From Gnetum montanum (lineage: Eukaryota > Streptophyta > Gnetopsida > Gnetales > Gnetaceae): a stretch of DNA of 64,000 nt. The notes beneath the pieces were generated by a model that saw only the letters and a program-made list of their open reading frames with translations, ran no database searches and had not been told where the DNA came from. This document shows positions 1-10,842 of this stretch, piece after piece; position 1 is the stretch's first letter; each line of letters opens with the position of its first letter. Where the stretch lies: contig MNCI01035832.1 of NCBI GenBank assembly GCA_015680685.1, positions 1,000,519-1,064,518 of the forward strand, written 5' to 3'. Position numbers and translations under genes: made by a program.

Positions 1-1699
1 GTTGGCAACTCAAAACAGGCTCCATATCACCGACACAATTCATATACCCAGCAAGCACTTGAGAGATAGTCGAATCAAATGCATTAACATGAACAACATT
101 CCCAGATTTGAAGGGGGATACAATTGTGATCTGCAAACTCACCTGCAAGCATTTCATGATGCTTGCACCTTGCAGAACATTGATAATGATTGGCAAAAAC
201 TTAAGCTTTTCCCTCACACACTCATCACTGAAGCAAAGAGCTGGTACTAGTCTTTGGAACCAGAATCAATCAAAACATGGAGTACGATGTTGGAGATCTT
301 CAATGACAAGTATCAAACCCACTCCAAAGTGGCGAACCTGAGACGCCAAATCCAAGGGTGGAAGCAAGGTAGTCATGAATCCTTCGATGCAGCCATGAGC
401 AGATACTACTCACTATTGCATTGATGCCCTAGTCATGTCTACTCTCAGTGGGCATAGCTTCGCCATATCATTGATGGGCTCCACTTTGAAATTAGAAAGA
501 CCCTTGGTGTGTATGCCCAAGGACGACTATCAAAACTAAGGGTCCATCAACTACAGCACCTAATTGAGCAAGTGGCTAAAGAAGAGGGGGAACTCAGAAA
601 GAAGGAAAGTGTAGAGGAGTTTAATTGGGATCCCTCCATCAGAAAGAGGGAGGTTCAATTTTCTGAAGATGAGGATGAATCACCACTAGATGCAGCGGTG
701 AACTGAAAAACCTTGCCCCTACAAAAATTTTCCTCTGAAATATCGCCAAAGTTTGACAAGATGTGGGACTCTTTGGATGAAAAATTTCAAAGTGTTTTGA
801 AAATCATAGAGGAGTCCAAAGAGCAAGGTAATGATTGTGATCAGCATAGTAAGAAAGAAGCTGAATGTGCCCACGATAAAGGTAAGGGCAAAGTTGTTGT
901 AGCAGAACAAGTTGCAGACTCTGACACAGAGGTAGATGATGAATGTGGCATATGCCAATACGAACATCCTAAAGGGTGTTGTCCCATGGTGTCACATCTA
1001 CAAGAGTATGGGGTGTATGCGTTGAATCCTCACTTGGAAAAAAGGCAAACACCTCGAAGATTACCTTACCCACAAGGCAACCCCAGGCAGTTCCACTAGC
1101 AGCAAGGTTATTATCCAAGTGGAGCACCGTCGCAACCTTACGAATACTTTCAATAGTGGTAGCATTCACAAGCATGGGGGATGCCACCTCCAAGGAAGCA
1201 GTACCCTTATTGATAGCCAAATCCCTACGAGTACTACGTTCAGCAACCAGTCTCTCCACGGGACTCTTCCAATCATGCAACCTTTCAGAATTACTGCCAC
1301 CCCCCGAAATATTTTTGACCAAAATCTCCATCACCTAGGGGTGAAGGCCCACATCTTTACTATCCTCTATCATCTTCTTTTGTCATCTCTACTCAAAAAC
1401 ACCCCACTTAGTTACCACCTGCTCCACCTATGCAAGGGGAAATCCCACCACAACCACAACAATGCAACACTACGAGGGTTGTCAACCTACAACCAGCTCC
1501 TCAACCGAGTGGATGGAAAGTGAAGCCACGCAAACATCCCCTTTTTCGGCCCAATAACCTAAACATACCGTCACACACACCTGTGGCTAGTGCCTTTGAA
1601 TCTCAAATCTCCTCCACTGTTCCATCCTTCGAGAAGCCTTCAAACCAAATGCCCTCCAACATACAAACGGTCATGCTCACACATGCGGTGATCGGCTAG
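1..1699 (+). pseudogene. gag of element A (5' partial, broken)
   Basis: This is the structural capsid-nucleocapsid polyprotein of element A. Segments lie in three frames. An N-terminal block around 2-250 holds MNNIPRFEGGYN, also found in B1, B2 and C. A helical charged block (509-706) reads on past a stop into 713-1099, where a knuckle CGICQYEHPKGCCP fits CX2CX3HX4CP. A Pro/Gln-rich tail ends near 1699. The first stop, TAG at 248-250, follows KSWY and probably replaces a Gln codon. The extreme N-terminus seen in C and B2 lies outside the window. Gag family assignment is firm; coding ability is lost. Confidence 0.85.
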
Positions 1700-2167
1700 A
1701 TAAAGGTAGGTCATCTTCCCCAGAAATTGACTAATCTAGGAATCCCCCTCATTTATCTTCAGGTGGTAGGAAATGAGCCATGTAAAACCCTTTTGGATTC
1801 GAGGTCGGAAGTCAACTTGATTTCACATAACATGTACAAGACTTGGAACCTACACCCATTAAAGAAGAGAAACATTTGGCTTGAATTGGCAGACCAATCC
1901 ATTACTGTTCCCTTGGGATTAGTGGAGGACATTATGATCACCATTTGTGGGTGGTCCTATCCTACTTATTTCCTTATCATCCATGTTAAGAATTGTAAGG
2001 GGAACTTCCCAATAATAATGGGAAGAGCCTGGCTGAGCATAGTGGATGAAAGACTAGGATTCCAAGATCTTTCCCTTGAAATTTCAAAGGAAAATCCTTT
2101 TGGGAAGATCGAGAAGAAGCGCATTCCATGCATCGTGTACAGTGACTCTGGCTGCAATTGTGTGTAG
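1700..2167 (+). pseudogene. retroviral-type aspartic protease of element A (broken)
   Basis: This is the protease that would cut the gag-pol polyprotein. The open stretch 1727-2167 holds the active-site region LLDSRSEVNLIS, the flap-like segment LADQSITVPLGLVEDIM and the C-terminal IIMGRAWLS. The family motif is D[ST]G; here the Gly is Arg (DSR), which should abolish activity. A TAG at 1696-1698 separates it from gag. Element C shows the two regions as continuous, so gag and protease were probably one ORF. The equivalents in B1, B2 and C carry different lesions. Confidence 0.85.
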
Positions 2168-2289
2168 TAGCTATGGTCCGCTAAGCGAACATCTATTCAA
2201 GCATGCAGTCGATGTACTGAGGAATCGCAAGTCCAACAATGCCTGTACGCAGCAACCACAACTCAAGAAGGCACCCAGTGGCTGACCAT

Positions 2290-3530
2290 TGATCCTGCTA
2301 GTAGCATTATATGCATGGAACCATCTGAGGGGCTTGTACGCACCTACATAGAAAGCATGAATCATTTAGAAGAGGTTCATCAACAAGTATCCACTGTCGA
2401 TGACCATGATGATTGGGGAAAGTTGCAAATCCCTGAAAGTTTCAAACAAGAGCCATTGGAACTCAAACCCTTACCAGCCCACCTAGAATATGCATTTTTA
2501 CAAAATGGGAAACCAGTGATTATCAATGCCACCCTTGCTCCTGAACAAAAGTGAAAGTTATTGAAGGTGGTGAACAAATGGGAAGCTGCTTTTGCATGGT
2601 CATATCTTGAATTAACAAGAGTGGATCCCAGGGTTTGCCAACATCAGATTTGTATCAATCCCTCCATGAAGCCACGAAGACAACCACAAAGATGATTGAA
2701 CCCCAAATTGAAGCAGGTTGTCAAAGATGAAATCAAGCAGTTGCTAAAAGTGGGGTTCATCTACTCTATTGCTAATAGCGAATGGGTCAGTCCACTCATT
2801 ATTATGCCAAAGAAGGATGGAAAATGGAGGGTCTATATAGATTTCTGATTGCTCAACATGGCTACCTTCAAAGATCACTTCCCACTTCCATTTTTGGAGT
2901 AAGTGTTGGATACCATTGCGAGGCATCATTATTACAGCTTTTTGGATGGTTATAGTGGCTATAAAAAATCCAAATTGCACCAAAAGGCTAGGCCAAGACA
3001 ACCTTCACAAGTCCCTGGCGGACTTTTGCATACAAAAAGATGCCTTTTGGCCTATGTAATGCACCTGCCACTTTCCAATGCCTTGTCCTTAGCATCTTCT
3101 AACAGCAAATTAGCAATGGGGTAGAAGTTTTCATGAATGAATTCTCTACCTATGGGGCCACATTTGATCAAGCCTTGGACCTCCTTGAGCAAGTTCTGAA
3201 AAGATGTGTGGAAACTAATATACGGCTCAACTAGTAGAAAATCCACTTAATGGTCCAAGAGGGCATTGTGCTAGGGCACCGTATTTCATAAACAAGGATT
3301 AGTGTGGATCCTGAAAAAAATCAAGATCATCCAAGGAATTACCAGGCCACCAAGCACTGTAAAAGATGTTTGATCATTCCTTAGCCACACTGGTTACTAC
3401 CAGCGCTTCATCAAAAATTTCTCAAAGATCGCCAAGCCGTTGGTGGAAATCATGAAGAAAGATGCTTCGTTTGTCTAGACCAGGGAATGTGAATCCACAT
3501 TCTAAATGCTTAAACAAAAACTCATAGAGA
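2290..3530 (+). pseudogene. pol linker and reverse transcriptase of element A (broken)
   Basis: The domain copies element RNA into cDNA. The linker has LELKPLPAHLEYAFL and PVIINATLAPEQK (2315-2554), a block typical of Athila pol. RT follows in scattered frames: LNPKLKQVVKDEIKQLLK, SEWVSPLIIMPKKDGKWRV, FLDGYSGY and MPFGLCNAPATFQ. At 3130-3144 the catalytic box, expected as F-M-D-D-F, reads FMNEF, so both metal-binding Asp are lost. Many stops are TAG or TGA at Gln or Trp positions. RT identity is certain; the copy is inactive. Confidence 0.9.
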
Positions 3531-3534
3531 CTCC

Positions 3535-4011
3535 AGTTCTACCGGCACCTGATTGGTCCAGGCCCTTCCACATCATGACGGATGCATCCAATTATGCATT
3601 GGGAGCCATGCTTACATAGTGGAATGATAAAAAATGCCCATACTATATTCACTATGCAAGCCGTAGCATTGTGGGCGCTTAGCCTAACTACACCACCACT
3701 GAAAAGGAGTTGACGGCGGTGGTGTTCTTCTTGGAAAAATTCTGACACTATGTGCTCGGGTACAAGGTGTTCATGCATACCGACCACAGTGCCATCCAAT
3801 TCTGATGAACAAACCAGTGGTGAGCCCCCATATCATACGGTGGCTAGTGATTCTTCAAGAATTTGACCTCACTATGGTAGATCGGAAGGGAACTAAGAAT
3901 GTGGACACTGACCACTTGTCTCGGTTACGATGGGATAACACAAAAGAGGAGGAACCACTCTCTGATGAATTTCCAGATGAACTTCTCTTCGCAGGAGTCA
4001 TCGATATGTAG
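3535..4011 (+). pseudogene. RNase H of element A (broken)
   Basis: This domain degrades RNA in the RNA-DNA hybrid during reverse transcription. Visible blocks in order are TDASNYALGAML, YASRSIVGA, TTTEKELTAVVFFLEKF and HTDHSAIQF, then the 3805-4011 tail MNKPVVSPHIIRWLVILQEF with DTDHLSRLRWD before integrase. The catalytic Asp and Glu in TDAS, EKEL and TDHS are present. Stops interrupt the frame at several places, such as after HSAIQF. Only one RNase H copy is seen between RT and integrase, unlike the dual RNase H of Tat elements. Confidence 0.88.
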
Positions 4012-5262
4012 ATGCCCAAAGAATCACCTTGGTTCAACCACGCCCTCACCTATCTCACAACTCAGGAATTGCCAAAGGAGTGGGACCATCAGCAAAAACA
4101 AAAATTTCTCCATAAGGCTAAGCGCTTCATGGAAACCAATGGCCACCTCTATAAGGTGTGTGCAAATGGCCTAGTTTGATGGTGTCTCCCTGATTATGAT
4201 ACATTGCATGTCCTCTAAGATGCTCACGAGGGTCCTTGTGGGGGCCACTATGCTAGACAATGCATGGCCATTAAGATTTTCCTTGTAGGATATTACTGGC
4301 CTACAATTTTTAGGGATGCACAATGGTTTACTTGCTCCTGTGAACGATGCTAGAGAGACGGTGGGATGACTACACAATTGGAGGAACCTCAATAGTGGAT
4401 CCAAGCACTAGAGCCTTTCAACATCTAGGGCATCGACTTCATGGGTCCCATCACATCCCTGTTTAATGGAAAGGCGTATATCATCGTCGCTATGGACTAC
4501 TACACAAAGTGGGCGGATGCGGCAGCCATCGTCAACTATTCCTCAAACACCGCTACACGATTCATCCAACAACAAATTGTCAACAGGTTTGGAGTGCCAC
4601 ATGCACTCATCTCAGACAATGGAATACATTTCATAGGCATCACTTTTCATAAACTCATGCAACACTTAGGGGTCACCCATAAATTTACAACACCTTATCA
4701 CTCCCAAGCCAACGAGTAGGCCAAAGTCACCAATAGGGAGATCACCAAAATCCTCACTTGAACCATCAGTAAATATAGGAGGGACTGGAGCACCAAACTT
4801 AACGATGCTCTCTGGGCCTATCACTCCACTTGGAAACTTCCTATAGGTTACTCTCCCTATGAGTTAGTGTATGGTAAGTTATCGAAACTCCCAATCCAGG
4901 TAGAACTCTGGACACTATCTACAGCCTGTGACTTAGGTCTTGATGTACCACTAGCACAACGCGAATGACTTATCAACCTAAGTGTGCTAGATGAGAATCA
5001 ATTAGTGGCCTTGTCCTCAAATGAGACCTACAAGGCCTACAAGAAAAAATGTCATGATCTTAGGATTTAGAAGGTAACATTTAGATGTGGAGATAAGGTA
5101 CTCTACTGGAACCCCACACATGTACCACAATCGACCAAGTTTCAAACACTATGGGAGGGACCTTACATTGTCTCTAAAACCTTCCCATCCAGGGCCTTGC
5201 TTATACACAAACCTGAGGACCCCACTAGAACGCAGTTGGTCAATCGGCAATAATTAAAGCCT
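4012..5262 (+). pseudogene. integrase of element A (broken)
   Basis: Integrase inserts the cDNA into the host genome. The N-terminal zinc domain shows DAHEGPCGGH and later CSCERC (HHCC). The catalytic core shows GIDFMGPITS near 4433-4460, ISDNGIHF near 4610-4630, and YHSQANE then a stop then AKVTNREI near 4700-4740. The third catalytic residue, normally Glu in A-E-V, is Lys (AKV). The C-terminal part holds YSPYELVYGK and LWEGPYIVSKTFPSRALL. The stretch 4441-4719 is open. B2 keeps this Glu but has lost the middle Asp. Confidence 0.9.
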
Positions 5263-5348
5263 TTCTGTGAACTTCACCTAACCAGTGCTGCTACCTCATC
5301 ATCACCAGGATAGCCTCATTCCATTTTTTGCATCTCCTCCTTTCCACC

Positions 5349-5381
5349 CAGTCATGGGGGAGATCGTCCTCCATGCTAATC
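5349..5381 (+). promoter_or_regulatory. Conserved second polypurine-like block after integrase
   Basis: CAGTCATGGGGGAGA, then TCGTCCTCCATGCTAATC, matches B2 (20871-20905, - strand) and C (43379-43411, - strand). It resembles the terminal polypurine tract context CAGT..TGGGGGTA next to the LTR. A central plus-strand primer is one possible role; this is inference. Confidence 0.5.
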
Positions 5382-5841
5382 CATTCTACCAAGCTCTCCA
5401 TTTTTTTTGGAATTTTTTGTTTTACACCTTTTTTTTCAACATTGTTCGTACGTTTGCCAATTCTTAATAAATTTTCCTTTTTTTAATTACTTTTCCATTT
5501 TTTTTGTTGCTCATTTATGTGTGTGTGTGTTTAATTTCCAATTGGTTGCTAATAATTCATCTTATCATCATCATATATGGTGCAGATGGTTTTCATTGCG
5601 ATGGGTCGTGTGAAATGGTCCACCTAGTTTATCTTGCTCTTGCCCTCGCATTGTTGTTCTTGGACTTTACGTCTATTTTCATCTTATAAAATCAGCAGTG
5701 AGTCCACGTCATCCACCCATTCATCAACTCCATGGTTTTCCTTCTTTTGGAAACATGCAACCCCTTCACTTACAAACATTTTAATTGCTGTGTGACTTGT
5801 GTAGTTCCTAGACTTAGGGATGACCTAATGGTTTGAATTAG

Positions 5842-6031
5842 GTGTGACTTCAAGGGGAATGCAACATTCATCATCCTCTTCTATCCCCTGGGTTACTAGT
5901 GTGTCCTTATAGATTTCTTACCACTTCACGTTCTTCCCTACAAGGAAGCTCTTGGGCAATTCGACCTTGCATGGTGTGGTCCTCATCGCACAAAATTCAA
6001 AAAAAACATGAGGATTCAAAGCACACCCCTT
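5842..6031 (+). promoter_or_regulatory. Conserved non-coding motif pair, element A
   Basis: GTGTGACTTCAAGGGGA (5842-5858) and GATTCAAAGCACACCCCTT (6013-6031) are identical in B2 and C although surrounding sequence is strongly diverged. They lie outside any ORF, in the same order in all copies. Possible roles are splice regulation of ORF3 mRNA, packaging or RNA structure; none is shown by the sequence. Confidence 0.55.
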
Positions 6032-6892
6032 GGTCGAATGCATGTAACCAAGCATGGGTCTTTGCATGGTATGGTTCCCATGAAATAACAAGAAAAATAA
6101 AAAATAAAAACCTAAATATGTGGGAATTCAAAGCACACCCGTTAGAGCACCTCTCATAGGTCACAAACTAGTTATGGAACTCACTCCATCCCCTCTAACT
6201 TAGTCCCATTTCACTTCCTTCCTCTCACGCTTGTTGGAGTGGTGGTTCTCTATGGGTGCATTCTTGTATACTTGGAGGATGGACAAGGCTTTGCATGTTG
6301 CTGTGATGTCACTGTATGTGGTTGGTTTTGGGTCTGAACTCAGGAAAGGTCCTACTGGGTCACTTAACCACAACTTCACATGGGGTTTCATGTGATCGAT
6401 GATTGGAATTCCAATTCTCTCGCCTCTCTCTTCATCCATTTTTCTCCATGACTCACCAACTACCTGTCTTATGTTTTGAAAGTTTTTCACGATTTCCATG
6501 AACTTATAATGCCTTGGAAGGCTCTCATGGATGGGAGTATTCGCTTGCAATCACCATTTCTTGGCCTTAGGGCCCACAGACTCCGATGTTGAGGATATGC
6601 AAGGGCTATTGAGGCTACCACCTACTATGGAGAGGACCCACTTGCATAATCCTGGTCCCATTTGCTAGCCTCCCATCCTTTTGATTTCGTTGGTTGATTA
6701 TTTTCATGATACCCATCACTCGACTTCTTCTCCGTGGATTTCCTTTTCACCACACCCTCCTATGTTTTGACTCTCCTTTGTGCCCCACTTACCTTCCTCT
6801 TTCTCTCAGCTCAGTTCCTAGTCTCTTAAGCTCTTCAATTGTCCCAATTTGGCATTTTTAATCAATTTTTTGGGCTTTATTTTTTTGGGTCA

Positions 6893-6980
6893 ATGTTGGT
6901 CAATGGGTGTGACCCCCTTGCATATACAGGGCCCCGTATACATAGCCCCATTGATGCAGCACAAAAACCTTATATATACT
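6893..6980 (+). promoter_or_regulatory. LTR-like segment with TATA box upstream of ORF3, element A
   Basis: A GGCC-centred, partly palindromic stretch (ATATACAGGGCCCCGTATAC, then GATGCAGC) resembles the U3 start of the A LTR (GTATATGGGGCCTCGTATAT, then GCTGCATCGACG). TATATATA follows at 6971-6978, about 430 bp before the ORF3 ATG. B2 has its own LTR-like segment in the same position. An internal promoter is inferred, not shown. Confidence 0.35.
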
Positions 6981-7408
6981 CCCATTGCGCATAACATTTT
7001 GCTCATTCTGCAAACAAATTAGGGGGAGATTTTTCATTTTTCTGCCTCAACTCTTCTTCCAAGCACTTACGTTTTCTACCATGCATCCTAATCTACCTAT
7101 TTTTCCCCTCTTTAGTAACCAGAGGTATGCTCTCAATCATTGGGGGGGGGGGGGGGACATGAGGCCTACTAAAAATTAATTAATTAATTGATTAAGACTT
7201 TTCACCTCTTACAGGAAGAAACAAAAATAATAGTTTAAACTCCAACTTAACCCTTATTGTTTTTTGTTCTAACCCATCAACTAATACTCCGACAGATTTA
7301 ATGGGATGCATGTGCTAGCACCATAACTTAGTCAAAATGAGAAGGTGTATGAGGCCCATTTTGAGCAGCTTGTGCATAATCTAATTAGTGATTATGGTTG
7401 ATTGCAGA

Positions 7409-10252
7409 TGGCACTGAAACCAAGACATCCAAGCGAAGAAGAACCATCACAACCTAGGGACAAGTGTCCATGAATGGGAAGGGGACGAGGTGTGTAGCAC
7501 CCAGAGCATGCAGAGGACTCTCATGCAACTAGCCCTCTCCATGAAGGACTTGATGTGGAATCTATCCATCAGATTCCTGAAGAGGAGATTCTTAGCGAGA
7601 AATCGCAAGGGGATGAGACCTTATGAATAGCGCCACAACTTGAGATCACCTTGACCAAGGCATGTCTTGACTCTATCAAGCCACGAGAAGTGCAACGAAC
7701 GGTCCTACAAGAGTTAAACTTTGGACCATTTCTCGAGAATGCACTAGAAGATGTGAAGCTTCAATTGCAAAATTTTCCTATGTGGCCAATCATCACATCC
7801 AGTGGTGAATGGTACTTGGGAGAGACGTATCTCTTCTAGAAAAATCGACAACCTTGGTCCAGAGTAAGAATCAAGGACATCTATGTCTCTTACTCTATAG
7901 AAGTAATTACGTAAGATCTAGGGTTGCTAAAGACTGGAGTTGATGTGGCATAGATCCCAAAGCAAGAAGATCCCGAGGTAAAAGGGGAGCGGATCAGGTG
8001 GTGCTATGGGGTGGATTGCAAAGAGTTTGGCACTCTGACCACCGTAGAGAGAGTATATTCAAAAATTGTGTCTTACCACCTAAACCCAAGGTGAGACCCA
8101 GCAAAATCACTACCTTCTCCACTTGTGCATGTGCCACCTTAAGTGGAAAATTCCCAATGAGACTTCCACAATTGTTATTCTTGAAAATTGAAGAAAGGTT
8201 CACTAAAAGAAAACGTGGAAGGCAGGCTCTCCCATTTCCCTTCCTAATCAAAACGTTATGCAAACAGGTAGGGATAGCAAGGTATGCCAACGATACACTC
8301 CAGCATGCCTCGATTGCCTCATGGTGGAAAATGATGAAAGAAAAGACTGCAACCACCACACAAACTAAGGAGGAGCAGCAACCACCTCCACCGCCTGCAC
8401 AAACAATGAGGTCGGGTTCGTAAAACATATAGGCAAAATCTGGCAATTGCTCTTGAGCCAACAAGAGTAATCTGGAAGGATCGGTGGAGGAGAAGACCCT
8501 TCGGTCTATTGCCTTGCAATGAGCCATTTGGATCAAGTGGCTCGATCAATAAGTCTTCTAGAAAGAGTAGGGTTGATGTTCTCTATTGCTCGAACACAAG
8601 TACCTGAAAGAACTGATCCTAGTGTCTGGGAAGTAACGATATCCACCCAACAGTTATTTCCTAAAATTTTGGAAAATGCTGCTACTTTCTCAGTACACTT
8701 GGAAGATGGCAAGGGGGCAATAGTCCTGGTGATGCAACACCAAGGACAAGAGATTGTGGCTAAAGTGGTTGCTGACATGATTGCTATGGCCCTCAATGCA
8801 CTATCAACACCTATACTAGACGTACATGAACTCAAAGATGTACAAGCATCCTCTAAGACTTCATGTAGCAGGATCGATGCAGCCCAACATGAAGAACTAT
8901 TGGACCAACTAGTGGGAACTAGGCAACTGCTTCCAGATGTCTTCGACCTTCCGGATAACATCACTGCAATCCAGTCAAAGCTGCTCTCGGCAAGGGGCAA
9001 GAACCTCATCTTGGAAGGGCAACTTGAAGCTACTCAAGCTAATTGTCAACGCTTGGCAATAGAAGTCATCCAATTAAGGACCCAACTTGCTGATCTAGCT
9101 CTCCTCAACCATGAGCTCACCAGAGATGAAGCTTTTTAACAGATTCAGGTCAAACTTTAGATAGTTGAGTATGAGTGAGAGTCGGCAATCCTTGATAAGT
9201 CCTTGGAAGATGCTCATGCATATCATTTAAATAAGGACTTCACAGAGGTTCGCCAGGAGAATGTTAGGTTGACTGCAGAAGTCCATTGCCTACGCAATGT
9301 TGGTGCTGAAAATGAGCACATGAAAAGCTTCATTCACCAACAGTAGGAAGAGCTAGCTAGGATGAACACTGATGTGAGGAGGTTGGCCATTGAAAATTAA
9401 AATCTGTCTATGGAGGAGGTTCAAACCTTGTGACAAAAATCAACCATTGAAATCGCAGCTTGGAAGAACGAAGCCCTTAAATTTGAAAAATTTAAAAATC
9501 ATTATAGGGATCAAGTGGGATTACAAAAGGAAGTAAATGAGAAATAGATTCAAGCCGCAAAGGCTAAGATGAACCAAGTGCTCCAGAAGCTCCAAGAAGG
9601 AGGCAAGGTATGGCAACCTATCTTTGATGGGTTGAATGCCTACAACCAGGATAAAATCCACCTCAAGGAATTGCAGATTGAAGAAATGATAGAGTACATG
9701 GAGCTGGCCAACCTTTGCTATGCAAACCTGGCTATGCTAATAGTTGGAAGACTGTGGTCTGACCTAGAAAAGCAAGTGGCCATCTTGTATTCTTTATATG
9801 AGGGTGAGTTCCAAGCTCACAAAGTGACAAAACAAAAATTGGAAATAGAAAATGTGGAACTCGAGGTTCTTCGCATGCATTTTGAAGGACAACGTGTGGT
9901 CGCGGAGAACTTGGCCCATCAAATGAATGACTACTAGCAGCTACAAACATCAATTTGAGCATTCAACATCGAATGAAAATAGTTCATAGCCTAGTTTTTC
10001 AATCTTAAAGAACTCTTCCTTGTGCTTCGATGCCCTTGGTAGGTTCCCGTCTTGGCACACATTGGTGAAGCCACCGTTACAGTGAATGATCCTAGAAGCA
10101 AGAAAGACAAAATGAGGGCCCTCTTGGAGGCTTTTCGATTACCTTTGAAAGCTGCAATTTCTACAGGGTAGCAATCATTTGTGCGACCGCTGCCATGTGG
10201 GCCAGAGGCTAGTGAAGGTCCATCAAAACCACTGCCACCAAGGATGATGTGA
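7409..10252 (+). pseudogene. ORF3 of element A: env-position protein with coiled coil (broken)
   Basis: This is a sense ORF after integrase, the env position of Athila elements. The start is set at ATG 7409 because B2 has a matching ATG and Met-Ala-Pro/Leu start. The N-terminal half has ELNFGPFLENAL, MWPIIT, GETYLF, RIKDIYVSYS and RWCYGVDCKEFGTLT. A middle block has LPFPFLIKTLCKQ and YANDTLQH followed by a Glu/Pro-rich linker. The C-terminal half (8519-9139, 9569-9937) is heptad-rich, probably a long coiled coil, and the end is CPW, LAHIGEAT, RSKK and ALLEAF before TGA 10250-10252. The middle resembles 'putative plant transposon protein' domains. No signal peptide or membrane segment is evident, so an envelope function is not supported. 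Confidence 0.7.
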
Positions 10253-10460
10253 TCTTCTCCATCAATTTTTGCATCTTTCAACACAGCAGAGAATCCAGCA
10301 CCATCAGGGTGTTCAATTTTATCTCTAAAAATCATCATTTTTTAATTTTTCCTTCTTTGTACACTCAGGCACTTGGTGCATCAGTAAAATTGGTGTTGTG
10401 TCATGTATGTTAAGTCATGTATGTTGTAATAAAAAGTCCATAGCTTCCAAATTGTAGACA

Positions 10461-10496
10461 AACTCGAGGACAAGTTTTTACTCAGTTGTGGGGGTA
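10461..10496 (+). promoter_or_regulatory. Polypurine tract of element A
   Basis: AACTCGAGGA then GTTTTTACTCAGTTGTGGGGGTA lies directly before the LTR start TGATGA. The same context, with GTCATGGGGGTA, precedes the LTRs of B2 and C. It primes plus-strand DNA synthesis. Confidence 0.75.
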
Positions 10497-10842
10497 TGAT
10501 GAAGTGCTAAGTAGTTGATGCGTCGACTAGGCCATGTATATGGGGCCTCGTATATGTGGCTGCATCGACGCGGCCCAGTCAACGCATCCCTCCATGCGTC
10601 AACGTGGCCCCGTTTACGCGGAACTTGTTTTAGCCTATAAATAAGTGGGCTCATGCCACACTTAGGTATCTTTTTGGATAGTTGTAGCAAAGCTCTTGCA
10701 GTTTGTTTCCATGAGAGTTAGAATATTTTCCAAGTTCCTACAATAGGTGTAAGAAAGGTGTCCAGCTCTTTATTCGAGCGCTGATGTACCTAAGCCCGTT
10801 GGCATGAATGATAATAAAGACAAGCTTTTTAAGCATCCATTG
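10497..10842 (+). repeat. 3' LTR of element A (truncated by gap)
   Basis: It begins TGATGA straight after the polypurine tract. U3 carries GC-rich inverted words (GATGCGTCGACTAGGCC, GGCTGCATCGACGC). CCTATAAATAAG near 10635 is the TATA box, and AATAAAG near 10812 is a likely polyadenylation signal. It aligns in order with the B LTRs (TATA, CAAAGCTCTTG, CGAGCGCTGAT, AATAAAGA). The 3' end is lost in the N run. Confidence 0.85.

Larger units (their letters stand above)
5263..7408 (+). other. Non-coding spacer of element A between integrase and ORF3
   Basis: No convincing ORF lies here. It holds a polypurine-like block at 5349-5381, GTGTGACTTCAAGGGGA at 5842-5858 and GATTCAAAGCACACCCCTT at 6013-6031, all also in B2 and C. 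Around 5968-6140 part of this block is repeated: a Gly/Cys-rich-looking TTGCATGGT segment followed by TTCAAAGCACACCC occurs twice. A run of 15 G is at 7142-7156. The 6200-6550 - strand ORF is not conserved in B2 or C and is probably chance. Confidence 0.75.
1..10842 (+). mobile_element. Athila-like Ty3/gypsy retrotransposon A (5' end outside window)
   Basis: The order gag, protease, RT, single RNase H, integrase, spacer, third ORF, polypurine tract, LTR is read on the + strand. The order RT before integrase is Ty3/gypsy. The gag knuckle type, the pol linker just before RT and the ORF in the env position resemble the Athila lineage; a single RNase H argues against Tat. The window opens inside gag, so the 5' LTR and primer site are not visible. 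The 3' LTR starts at 10497 and runs into the N gap. All ORFs carry stops and frameshifts, so this copy is dead. Confidence 0.9.

Noticed and set aside
7142-7156. Run of 15 G as a G-quadruplex or regulatory site
   Set aside because: It is not conserved in B2 or C; it is probably a mononucleotide slippage tract.
8533-9009. 158-codon - strand ORF
   Set aside because: It is the complement of the ORF3 coiled coil; only the + strand reading is conserved in B2.
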